64,000 bases of DNA from Streptococcus mitis. Its GTDB lineage: Bacteria; Bacillota; Bacilli; Lactobacillales; Streptococcaceae. A program made the position numbers and the translations under genes. Location: the NCBI RefSeq assembly GCF_946190375.1, contig NZ_CAMIAF010000002.1:86766-150765 (forward strand), read 5' to 3'. Below the pieces are notes generated by a model. The model was not told the origin of the DNA, made no database searches, and was given only the letters and a program-made list of their open reading frames with translations. This document shows, piece after piece, positions 56,490 through 64,000 of the stretch; the stretch's first letter is position 1; each line of letters begins with the position of its first letter.

Positions 56490-59135
56490 TTAGATTTCTT
56501 CTTTTTTGATGAATTCTGTACGAATCTCTTGTGGTGAAATGAGGCCTCTATGAACTGGGTATGGTCGCTCAAGTAAGTCAAGAATGGTTTGTTGGCGTTC
56601 TGATATGCGCACATTTTCTTGACTCATATTGTAGTAACGGAGGACATAGCCTTCTTCATTTTCAGCTACCTTAAAGGCTGTTGGACAGATTTGCGGTATG
56701 CTGAGAACAGAATGGCTCAAGAGGCTACCAGTCGCAGCCACGCTTCCTTCCTGTCTAGCAAGCTGAAGGCTGGTAAACGGTGTCTGCAAGGCTTTAGCAC
56801 GACGATAGGCTGAGAAGCGTTCTTGGGCTTGGTGGCATTCAAGCGCAAATTCGACTTCAAACTCACGCAAGCATTGTGCTTCTGGCGTTGGGAAGTAGCC
56901 CCAGTCACCTAGCTCACCTGACGCACGCAGAATGGTCACTGCAATAGTGTCGTCTCCAAGTATTTCGTATTCATTCAACCCCCTGTTAGATACAGTAACA
57001 CCTTTTTCATCGTCATACAGACTGACAAAGGCTTGTTGGTGTTGAGGATTTTCAGGATTTTCCCATGAAGCAGCTGGTTTGTTTGGTCGTGTCACCACCT
57101 CATAGATGCTTTCAGAATCATTGTTTGGACGCGTGTTATGAGTCTTGACCAAGAGACGGATACGGTGGTCTTTGGCAGTATTGGTAAAGCGAGTCTTGCA
57201 ACGGATTTGTGGATTGTCAACAAAGACAGTCAACTCAGTTTCAAGAGGAATGCTTGTCAATTCTTCTGACCGTCCAGCCTTACGCTTCATAAACTCGATG
57301 ATACCTTTTTGCTCTTCTTCTAGCTTTTCATCGGCACTGACAGGCACGGTCAATTCATGTTTGAGCAAAATCTTAGCGTAGCGAGCTGTGTTTTCCAAGA
57401 CCTCATAGCCTTTCAACTCTGCATAGATTGGCTCTGTTCCTTTTGGTTGGAAATAGATATACTCATTTCCGATGTCCCCACGGTCTTCGAAGCGGATAAA
57501 ATCTTCATAGGCTTCGTGAGTTGTCTTGTCATAGACTGTGATGTTGTCATCCACACTCACCGTTACAAATGGTGTATCAATCACCCCGTTTTGGTAAATG
57601 CCTTCACGGTATTCCTGTTCTCCTTCCAGCAACTGGAAAGTTGTCCAAGAGAGAGGTGCTAGGTGAACAGGAATAGTCACGCGCACTTGGCGAGCGATAC
57701 GAGCTTGGCGGAACTTATCTTTTGGTAAATCGTACTCAAAATTAGCTCCGAGGTCTTCGATTTTAGCCTCTACAGGACGCCCATCCAAGTCCTCCACACG
57801 GTAACTTGGCAAGGTAAGAGCAGCCATCTTCTTGTAGCCTTCCGTTGGGTGCAATTCCTTAAAATCACAAGTCGCAACATCAATCACTGTGCTGACAGTA
57901 TCGACCTTATCATGCAAGCCTGTGTTAATGACAGTAAAGAGATAATCACTTTGAGCCTTAGCCGTAGCGATTTTACCCTTCCACTCGTTAAGAAGATTGC
58001 TCTTAACAAAGTTTCCGACTTGATTAACCTTGGCAAAACGGGTTTCCATCTCGCGGTGAACCTCATCCACGCTACAGCCACAGATGCTATCATGGGGTGC
58101 ATTCTGCAAAAGTGTTTTCCAAGCATAGGTCAACTGATCCTTGTGGTTGTGCCCCCCAGTGATAATCGTCAAGGGTTCAACCACTTGCTCTAGGAGGTTA
58201 CTATTTTCTTGGAAGGCTTGTTTGAGGTAAATACGAGATGAAGAAGTGTTGGCAAGTGTGTACCAGCCATCTGTTTCCTGACTGGTCAACTCGCCTGTAA
58301 CCGTTGATAACTGCTCTGGTAGAGCACTTTCCACAGCTTGAACATATTCATCAAAAGAACTATGAACAAAGGTCACATCTGGGAAGAGTTCATTTGCCAC
58401 ACGAATGGCTTCGCTCAGATTTTTCTGTACAGGCTGGTGATCACATCCGTTCATCATCAACCATTGGTTGGTTGAAGCATAGTCACGCACGTCTGCCAGT
58501 TTTTGTTTCCAGAAGGTCAAGGCCTCGTCTTTATCAACTGGAATTTCATTCCCATTACTGTACCAGTTGGCAAAGAGAATCCCGAGGACACGACTTCCGT
58601 CCGCACCCTGCCAGTACATTTCTGAAAACTGAGAAGTAAACTGCTCATCTTCGAGGACTTGGTTGTCAAATCCAATCGGCTTCACACCACGACCAAAAGC
58701 TGCCACATGAATGCCTGATTTTTGAAGGATTTGAGGCGCTTGCCCCATATTTCCAAAGGTATCTGGGAAGTAACCAATTTGAGTTGATTTGCCCCATTTT
58801 GCAGACTCCTGCTGACCGATAAGAGTATTACGGACATTGGCTTCACTTGAAATCAAGTAATCATCCTGCAAAATGTAAAAGGGACCAATTTTCAATTTTC
58901 CTTCGTCAATGTAGCGTTGAACTTTGTCACGATTTTCAGGGCGAATTTGCAAGTAGTCGTCAAGGACAATAGTTTGTCCATCCAAGTGGAAACTCTTGAA
59001 CTCAGGGTCATTTTCAAAGAGATCAAAGAGATTGTCAAATAATTCCACCAACTGCATACGGTGGCTTTCAAAAGGCAAGTACCACTCACGATCCCAGTGA
59101 CTATGTGAGATAATATGTACAACAACATTTTCCAT
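56490..59135 (-). CDS. GH38 alpha-mannosidase
   Basis: An 881-residue alpha-mannosidase. The GH38 signature HIISHSHWDREWYLPFE lies at residues 6-22 (metal-binding His and Asp), FPDTFGNMGQAPQIL carries the catalytic Asp, and GGHNHKDQLTYAW and NAPHDSICGCSVDEVHREME follow. Pneumococcal SP_2143 (as recalled) has the same length and cleaves alpha-1,3-mannose branches. ATG at 59135 follows AGAATGAGG; the frame is open to 59261. Cytoplasmic. Confidence 0.92.
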   Translation of the reverse strand: MENVVVHIISHSHWDREWYLPFESHRMQLVELFDNLFDLFENDPEFKSFHLDGQTIVLDDYLQIRPENRDKVQRYIDEGKLKIGPFYILQDDYLISSEANVRNTLIGQQESAKWGKSTQIGYFPDTFGNMGQAPQILQKSGIHVAAFGRGVKPIGFDNQVLEDEQFTSQFSEMYWQGADGSRVLGILFANWYSNGNEIPVDKDEALTFWKQKLADVRDYASTNQWLMMNGCDHQPVQKNLSEAIRVANELFPDVTFVHSSFDEYVQAVESALPEQLSTVTGELTSQETDGWYTLANTSSSRIYLKQAFQENSNLLEQVVEPLTIITGGHNHKDQLTYAWKTLLQNAPHDSICGCSVDEVHREMETRFAKVNQVGNFVKSNLLNEWKGKIATAKAQSDYLFTVINTGLHDKVDTVSTVIDVATCDFKELHPTEGYKKMAALTLPSYRVEDLDGRPVEAKIEDLGANFEYDLPKDKFRQARIARQVRVTIPVHLAPLSWTTFQLLEGEQEYREGIYQNGVIDTPFVTVSVDDNITVYDKTTHEAYEDFIRFEDRGDIGNEYIYFQPKGTEPIYAELKGYEVLENTARYAKILLKHELTVPVSADEKLEEEQKGIIEFMKRKAGRSEELTSIPLETELTVFVDNPQIRCKTRFTNTAKDHRIRLLVKTHNTRPNNDSESIYEVVTRPNKPAASWENPENPQHQQAFVSLYDDEKGVTVSNRGLNEYEILGDDTIAVTILRASGELGDWGYFPTPEAQCLREFEVEFALECHQAQERFSAYRRAKALQTPFTSLQLARQEGSVAATGSLLSHSVLSIPQICPTAFKVAENEEGYVLRYYNMSQENVRISERQQTILDLLERPYPVHRGLISPQEIRTEFIKKEEI

Positions 59136-59226
59136 GAAGTAAGACCTCATTCTAAATTTAAATTTTAACGTTTTAAATGTAAATTTGTGATTCTTTCCAA
59201 GAATCAGTTGCGCTAAAGCGCGCTCC

Positions 59227-60507
59227 TTAGCGGATATCCAAGTAATCCAAGACCAACTCACAGAACATCATGTTGGCCCAAGAGAACCATTCACGAGAGT
59301 AGAGAGTTGGGTCATCCACGTGGAAGCTTTCATGCATAACACCTGTCCCCCCATCGCAAGCAACCAGCTGATCCAGCAAGAATTTCTTCTCTGCTTTATC
59401 TGTCGTTGTCAAGCCTTGGATAGACAGAGCAATGGGCCAGATATAGCGATAGAAGGTATGAGAACTTCCAAGACCGCTAGCGTATTCTCCTTGGTAGAAA
59501 TATGGATTTTCAGGGCTCAGAATGGTACGACGAGTGTCTTGATAAACTTCATCATCGACCGAACAGTAACCCAGATAAGGTGCAGCCAGCAGACTTGGTA
59601 CGTTTGGATCATCCATGATGCTAGCATTTCCCAAACCATCCACTTCAAAGGCATAAATCTTTTCGCCCTTGCTGTTGGTTGTGTAGGCGTAGTTTTCAAT
59701 TCCTTCTTGGATTTCAGACTGGAGGCGCTTGGCATCAGCAATAATGCTCTGGCTATCAGCCAGATCTAATGCTGCGAAGATTTCTTGCACATAACCCAAG
59801 ACTACTACAGCAAACATATTTGACGGAATCAAGTAACTATACTGACAGCAATCATCACTCGGACGAAAGGCTGACCAAGTCATACCTGTCACTGCAAAAT
59901 CAGGTCCAAAGCCATCATTTACCAAGGTGTCTTCCTTACGATCGGTATCTCGGACAAAACGATAAGGAGAGTTCTTGTGGTCTTGTTCTACCGTCCACAG
60001 ATGGAGAATTTCCTTAGTCGCTGCGACAAAAGTCCCATCAAACTGGCTAGTCTCGCCAGTCTCTTTCCAGAGGAGATAAGCCAACTGCAAAGGATAGCAA
60101 AGCGAATCCACCTCGTACTTGCGTTCCCAAATCCAGCCATTAAGGTCTGTATGGTCGGTCTCGTGGTGCCCCTTCCAGTTTTCCTCAATGTTGAAGGAAT
60201 TGGCATAAGGATCCTTGAGCACCAAGGTCATCTGACGTTTGACTAAACCTGCAATGGTCTGACGCAAGAGGGCATCTCTTTTAGCCACATGAAGGTAGGG
60301 TCTGAGTTGAGCTGTCGAATCCCGAAGCCACATGGCAGGAATATCCCCTGTCAAGACAAAAGTGGAACCATCTTCTAGGATTTCAACCGTATTGTCCAAG
60401 GTGTCTGTGTAGCAACGCTCGAAAACATCCACCCACTCTGGATGGTCCTTAGCCCGTTCTGCTACTTCATCTAGCCATTCTCTAACAATTTCTTTTGAAT
60501 AAATCAT
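59227..60507 (-). CDS. GH125 exo-alpha-1,6-mannosidase
   Basis: A 426-residue (alpha/alpha)6-barrel enzyme. GDIPAMWLRDSTAQLRPYL, WERKYEVDSLCYPLQLAYLLW and WSAFRPSDDCCQYSYLIPSNMF are family blocks; the Asp of LRDS and a Glu of WERKYEVDS region are part of the active site in GH125. ATG at 60507; a TTG at 60531 gives the longer alternative. First gene of the four-gene N-glycosidase operon; -10-like TATACT on the minus strand at about 60545-60540. Confidence 0.9.
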   Translation of the reverse strand: MIYSKEIVREWLDEVAERAKDHPEWVDVFERCYTDTLDNTVEILEDGSTFVLTGDIPAMWLRDSTAQLRPYLHVAKRDALLRQTIAGLVKRQMTLVLKDPYANSFNIEENWKGHHETDHTDLNGWIWERKYEVDSLCYPLQLAYLLWKETGETSQFDGTFVAATKEILHLWTVEQDHKNSPYRFVRDTDRKEDTLVNDGFGPDFAVTGMTWSAFRPSDDCCQYSYLIPSNMFAVVVLGYVQEIFAALDLADSQSIIADAKRLQSEIQEGIENYAYTTNSKGEKIYAFEVDGLGNASIMDDPNVPSLLAAPYLGYCSVDDEVYQDTRRTILSPENPYFYQGEYASGLGSSHTFYRYIWPIALSIQGLTTTDKAEKKFLLDQLVACDGGTGVMHESFHVDDPTLYSREWFSWANMMFCELVLDYLDIR

Positions 60508-60640
60508 CGTGCAGTATCCTCTTTCAAACAAGTTTCATTTTCAGTATATAGCTTTTGAGACAGAAAATACATACACAAATGATAGTCATTTTTCTACAAA
60601 ATAGTTATCTTTGAAACTCCTTTTCTAAAGGATATCTTTT

Positions 60641-60651
60641 TCTGATATAAT
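60641..60651 (+). promoter_or_regulatory. GH92 gene promoter (extended -10)
   Basis: TGATATAAT at 60643-60651 is a perfect extended -10, 27 bases before the GH92 ATG, with AAAGGAAAG as ribosome site. Confidence 0.6.
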
Positions 60652-60677
60652 GTAGAAAAACAGCCAAAGGAAAGACT

Positions 60678-62774
60678 ATGAAACCACTACTTGAAACCAT
60701 CGATACCCGATTTGGAACTGCCAGCAAGCATGCATTTTCTCGGGGAAATACCCTGCCATACACAGGCGTGCCTTTTGGGATGAATTACTTTGTACCCCAG
60801 ACCAGTGACCAGGAGGGCTCTTGGTTTTTCGATCCGCATTTGCCTATCTTTCAGGGGATTCGACTAACCCACCAGCCCAGCCCTTGGATTGGGGACTACT
60901 CTTGGCTCCTTCTGACACCTGTCACAGGCCAACTGGGTGGAGACAGCCTCTTCCATCGTCAGTCTTCCTATGATATCGATAAGGCCTCTTTCCAACCTCA
61001 TTATCTGAAGATTTTCTCCCTGCGCTATCAGATTGAAACCCAGCTCACACCGACTTGCTACGGTGCTTCTATTCGTTTGGAGCAAAAGCAAGGCAAATCA
61101 CTCTCCCTCTATCTTCACGCAGCAGATGAACTGACAGTAGAGCAAGTAGATAAGCGAACTCTTGCCCTGCGACAAGAAGGTAAAACTGAGACCAACAAAA
61201 ATCCACTGAGACTGTTCACTACCCTGCTAATGAATACGGATATCCTTGCTATCAGTCAAGAAGGTGGAGACTGGCGAATCGACCTGGCAGATAGTCATGC
61301 TGAAATTCAGCTAGCGACTTCTTTCATCTCGCCTTCTCAAGCACTGCTTAATCTACCTCAACAAGACTTCAATAACTGCAAAGCAAGTGCACAAAAAGAT
61401 TGGGAAAATCTCCTCCATCGTTTTGACATTATAGAGACAGGAGAGGCTGACCAAACCTTCTTTGACCACTGCCTTTACAGACTCTTCCTATTTCCTCAAA
61501 CTTTTTATGAGATTGATGAATCAGGGCAAGCCATCCACAAAGATCTGGCTACTGGAACTGTAAAGCCTGGTGTCCTCTTCAGCAACAATGGTTTCTGGGA
61601 TACCTTCCGCACCACCTTCCCCCTCTTTGCCCTTGTCATACCAGAGTATTATCGTCTCTTTTTAGAAGGCTTTCTCAATAGCTACCGCGATACTGGTTTT
61701 CTTCCAAAATGGCTGGCTCCAGATGAACGGGGTATGATGCCCGGTACACTTTTAGACGGTATTATCGCAGATAGCGCCTGCAAGGACATGGCTCCTGACC
61801 TAGAAGTAGAATTCCTCCAAGCCATGCTTGAAACAGCCACCAAGTCCAATCCTCTCGGCATCAATGGTCGCCACGGACTAGCCCAATACCAAGAACTGGG
61901 CTACCTCTCTACCGACCACCACGAAAGTGTTAGCCATACCCTAGACTACGCCTATAGTGACTTTTGTATCGCCAGCTGTGCCGAAAAACTTGGTCAGAAT
62001 GACATCGCGGAAACCTATAGGACTGCATCTCAAAATTACCGCCATCTATTTGATGCTGAGACAGGTTACATGCGAGCGCGAGACAATCAAGGCAACTTCC
62101 GCCCTGACTTCTCTCCCTATAGTTGGGGACGTGATTATGCCGAATGTTCTGCCATCCAAGCAACTTTAGGCGTTCTCCACGACATCCCAGACTTAATCCA
62201 GCTTATGGGTGGAAAAGAAGCCTTCAGCAACTATCTTTTGAAAACCTGTCAAGATGCTCCCATCTTTGAGACAACAGGCTATGGTTACGAGATTCACGAA
62301 ATGAGCGAAATGGCTACTGCTCCTTTTGGGCAACTCGCCATTTCCAACCAGCCGAGCTTCCACATTCCTTATCTCTTCCGTTACAGCAACTACTCTGACT
62401 ACACTGCCCTTCTTATTAAGACCTTACGTCAGAAAACCTTTCACCCAAGCTGGCAAGCCTATCCTGGCGATGAAGACAATGGTAGTCTCTCGGCCTGGTA
62501 CATCTGGTCAGCTCTCGGATTTTATCCAACCTGTCCAGGAAAACCAAGCTATGATCTCGGAATCCCTCTCTTTAACCACCTCCGTATCTACCTAGCTAAA
62601 GAAAATAAATGGCTAGGTATTCATACTGAGCAAAACCACAGCCACTTCAACTTTGTCAAAGAATGCCGACTGGACACAACTCTAGTATCAACTATTCAAC
62701 ACCAAGATCTCCTAAAAGCTGAGCAACTAACCTTCACCCTCAGCTGGTTACCAAGTCAGCCGTCCACTTCCTGA
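60678..62774 (+). CDS. GH92 alpha-1,2-mannosidase
   Basis: A 698-residue calcium-dependent exo-alpha-mannosidase of family GH92 without signal peptide. Typical sequences: NTLPYTGVPFGMNYFVPQT at the start, FWDTFRTTFPLFAL, WLAPDERGMMPGT, and YPGDEDNGSLSAWYIWSALGFYP, with the Glu-Asp pair of the active site. It should trim alpha-1,2-linked mannoses of high-mannose glycans within the cell, feeding GH38 and GH125 of the divergent operon. Confidence 0.92.
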   Translation: MKPLLETIDTRFGTASKHAFSRGNTLPYTGVPFGMNYFVPQTSDQEGSWFFDPHLPIFQGIRLTHQPSPWIGDYSWLLLTPVTGQLGGDSLFHRQSSYDIDKASFQPHYLKIFSLRYQIETQLTPTCYGASIRLEQKQGKSLSLYLHAADELTVEQVDKRTLALRQEGKTETNKNPLRLFTTLLMNTDILAISQEGGDWRIDLADSHAEIQLATSFISPSQALLNLPQQDFNNCKASAQKDWENLLHRFDIIETGEADQTFFDHCLYRLFLFPQTFYEIDESGQAIHKDLATGTVKPGVLFSNNGFWDTFRTTFPLFALVIPEYYRLFLEGFLNSYRDTGFLPKWLAPDERGMMPGTLLDGIIADSACKDMAPDLEVEFLQAMLETATKSNPLGINGRHGLAQYQELGYLSTDHHESVSHTLDYAYSDFCIASCAEKLGQNDIAETYRTASQNYRHLFDAETGYMRARDNQGNFRPDFSPYSWGRDYAECSAIQATLGVLHDIPDLIQLMGGKEAFSNYLLKTCQDAPIFETTGYGYEIHEMSEMATAPFGQLAISNQPSFHIPYLFRYSNYSDYTALLIKTLRQKTFHPSWQAYPGDEDNGSLSAWYIWSALGFYPTCPGKPSYDLGIPLFNHLRIYLAKENKWLGIHTEQNHSHFNFVKECRLDTTLVSTIQHQDLLKAEQLTFTLSWLPSQPSTS

Positions 62775-62782
62775 AATGCAAA

Positions 62783-62814
62783 AATCTCCTAGCAGACTTT
62801 CCTGCTAGGAGATT
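62783..62814. terminator. Bidirectional terminator
   Basis: 13-bp arms AATCTCCTAGCAG and CTGCTAGGAGATT, 6-base loop, then TTCTT on plus and TTTTGC on minus. Serves GH92 and the convergent surface-protein gene. Confidence 0.85.
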
Positions 62815-62887
62815 TTCTTATGAGAGGTACTTATTTAAGCTTTGAAAATCGGATTTATCATTCGATAATTATCAAACAATCTACCAA

Positions 62888-64000
62888 TTAAGCTTCTTCG
62901 TCTTCTTTACGACGACGGCCTGCAAGACCAAGACCAAGTAATGCACTTGCGGCAGCTGCTACCATAGCTACAGTAGAATCTGCTGTACCTGTATTTGGCA
63001 ATTCTTGAGCTACTTTACGCGCATTTGCTTGTGCTGATGCTGTTTGACCAGCATTAGCTGAACTTCCATTGTCTGCAGAAGGACGTTGTTTAAAGATATC
63101 TTTAGCTACGATTGTGTAAACTTTACCATCTTTAGTAATTACAGTTGCGTTTCCTGCTTTGTCGAAGATAACTTCTACTACATCAGCATTTGCTCCTTTA
63201 ATCTTAGCTTTTGCAGCTTCTTTTTCTGCATCTGTTAAGTTATTGAAGTCTGCTACTGTTTCTTTTTCGAAGTCAACGTTGATGTTTTCACCATTGTTCT
63301 TAGCTGCAACATCTTTAGCATCTTTAACTAATTGAGCTGCTGGAATTGTTGCTGTCTTACCTTCTGGAGTTGTTACTGTCGCATTTCCGTTTTCGTCTAC
63401 TACTACAGTTGATCCTGGGTTGACTGCTTTAATTGATTCTTTAACTTTTTCAATTTCATCAGCTGTTAATTTAGCTTTATCTCCAACTAACACTCTAGTT
63501 GCTGGTGTATTTACACCATTTTGTTGAGTTGGATCAGTTAATTTATCTTCTGGAATTACTAAGTCAAGTTCTGGGATTACTAATACTGTTCCATCACCTT
63601 TAGTAACGATTACATCACCTTTATCATTTACTACTACAGTTGATCCTGGGTTTACATCCTCTACTGCTTTCTTAACTTTTGCTTTTTCTTCATCTGTTAA
63701 GTTAGCTGGATCTTTAACTTCTACCTTAGCTGCTGGTGTGTTTACTGCATTTCCTGCATTTGCTTTACCTGCATCTGCTGCTGACTTAGTTACGTCTGCT
63801 GCTGGAATTACGGCTGTATTTCCTTCTGGTGTTGTTACTGTTGCGTTTCCTTTATCGTCTACTACAACTTTAGATCCTGGGTTTACTGCTTTAACTTTAT
63901 CTTCGATCGCTTTCTTCTCAGCGTCTGTTAAGTTAGCTGGATCTTTAACTTCTACCTTAGCTGCTGGTGTGTTTACTGCATTTCCTGCATTTGCTTTACC
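62888..64000 (-). CDS. LPXTG-anchored surface protein with tandem repeats, 5' end beyond window
   Basis: The open frame runs to the window edge (at least 370 residues). The C-terminus is a sortase signal: LPNTG, hydrophobic helix, then GRRRKEDEEA. Before it lie 77-residue (231-bp) repeats of the type KVEVKDPANLTDEEK...VNPGSTVVVxDxGNATVTTPEG, at least three, growing more divergent toward the C-terminus. One copy (about 63540-63600) has lost the PEG loop and reads TKGDGTVLVIPELDLVIPEDK. No ligand-binding domain is in the visible part; the anchor shows a cell-wall-attached adhesin-like protein. The family cannot be settled without the N-terminus. Confidence 0.85.
   Translation of the reverse strand, partial: GKANAGNAVNTPAAKVEVKDPANLTDAEKKAIEDKVKAVNPGSKVVVDDKGNATVTTPEGNTAVIPAADVTKSAADAGKANAGNAVNTPAAKVEVKDPANLTDEEKAKVKKAVEDVNPGSTVVVNDKGDVIVTKGDGTVLVIPELDLVIPEDKLTDPTQQNGVNTPATRVLVGDKAKLTADEIEKVKESIKAVNPGSTVVVDENGNATVTTPEGKTATIPAAQLVKDAKDVAAKNNGENINVDFEKETVADFNNLTDAEKEAAKAKIKGANADVVEVIFDKAGNATVITKDGKVYTIVAKDIFKQRPSADNGSSANAGQTASAQANARKVAQELPNTGTADSTVAMVAAAASALLGLGLAGRRRKEDEEA

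Noticed and set aside
63500-64000. Regularly spaced 231-bp repeats considered as a CRISPR array
   Set aside because: Units are coding, in frame, and much too long; they belong to the surface-protein gene.

Overview
The window is chromosomal DNA of a Mitis-group Streptococcus, most likely Streptococcus pneumoniae or a close relative (S. mitis, S. pseudopneumoniae). The pointers are pneumococcal gene order (tsaD-rimI-tsaB, rpoY-rnjA, mnmG, mnmA, sdaAB-sdaAA, the capD-like gene), BOX repeats, an Rgg/SHP pair of the 144 type, an rtg-type bacteriocin locus and the N-glycan uptake and degradation genes. No rRNA, tRNA, insertion sequence or CRISPR array was seen.

Layout. 1-5.2 kb: methionine ABC importer genes (metN cut by the window edge, M20 peptidase, metQ with a MET-box), a GshT-like amino-acid/glutathione binding lipoprotein, and the azlC-azlD exporter. 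5.3-9.4 kb: a quorum-sensing module, with an Rgg regulator, a 26-residue SHP pheromone gene overlapping its 3' end, and a divergent operon of a double-glycine (VP1-like) peptide, two CPBP proteins and an MFS transporter. 9.5-18.4 kb: housekeeping genes (tsaD, rimI, tsaB, rpoY, rnjA, mnmG, a NUDIX hydrolase, mnmA), with a small accessory spot at 11.7-12.4 kb that has a ComX-like promoter box.

18.6-25.8 kb is an rtg-type locus: the regulator rtgR, a 28-residue pheromone with a Trp-Gly-Trp motif, a peptidase-containing ABC exporter, an accessory protein and double-glycine peptides. It appears damaged by three separate lesions. 26.1-29.6 kb is an arginine operon (abpA-argG-argH). 29.7-34.5 kb holds a DUF1430-type bacteriocin-associated ABC system and a PlcR-like regulator. 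34.6-42.1 kb carries a LysM protein, serine dehydratase, a HAD phosphatase, a CapD-like enzyme, a glycosyltransferase and an MFS transporter.

42.1-44.4 kb is an AT-rich insertion: a complete retron, with a promoter, a foldable msr-msd RNA and a reverse transcriptase fused to a C-terminal TOPRIM-like domain. This is a probable anti-phage system and the most interesting feature here. 44.5-47.5 kb is a PadR-controlled envelope operon.

47.5-62.8 kb moves from a DUF4299 gene and trhO to an N-glycan system: ABC importer (NgtS plus two permeases) under a cre site, then GH125, GH38, a ROK protein, a GH20 enzyme and a divergent GH92. Together these would import and dismantle host N-glycans. As I recall, the importer and hydrolase sets are far apart in pneumococcus TIGR4, so their adjacency here is notable. 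The window ends inside an LPXTG surface-protein gene with 231-bp tandem repeats.
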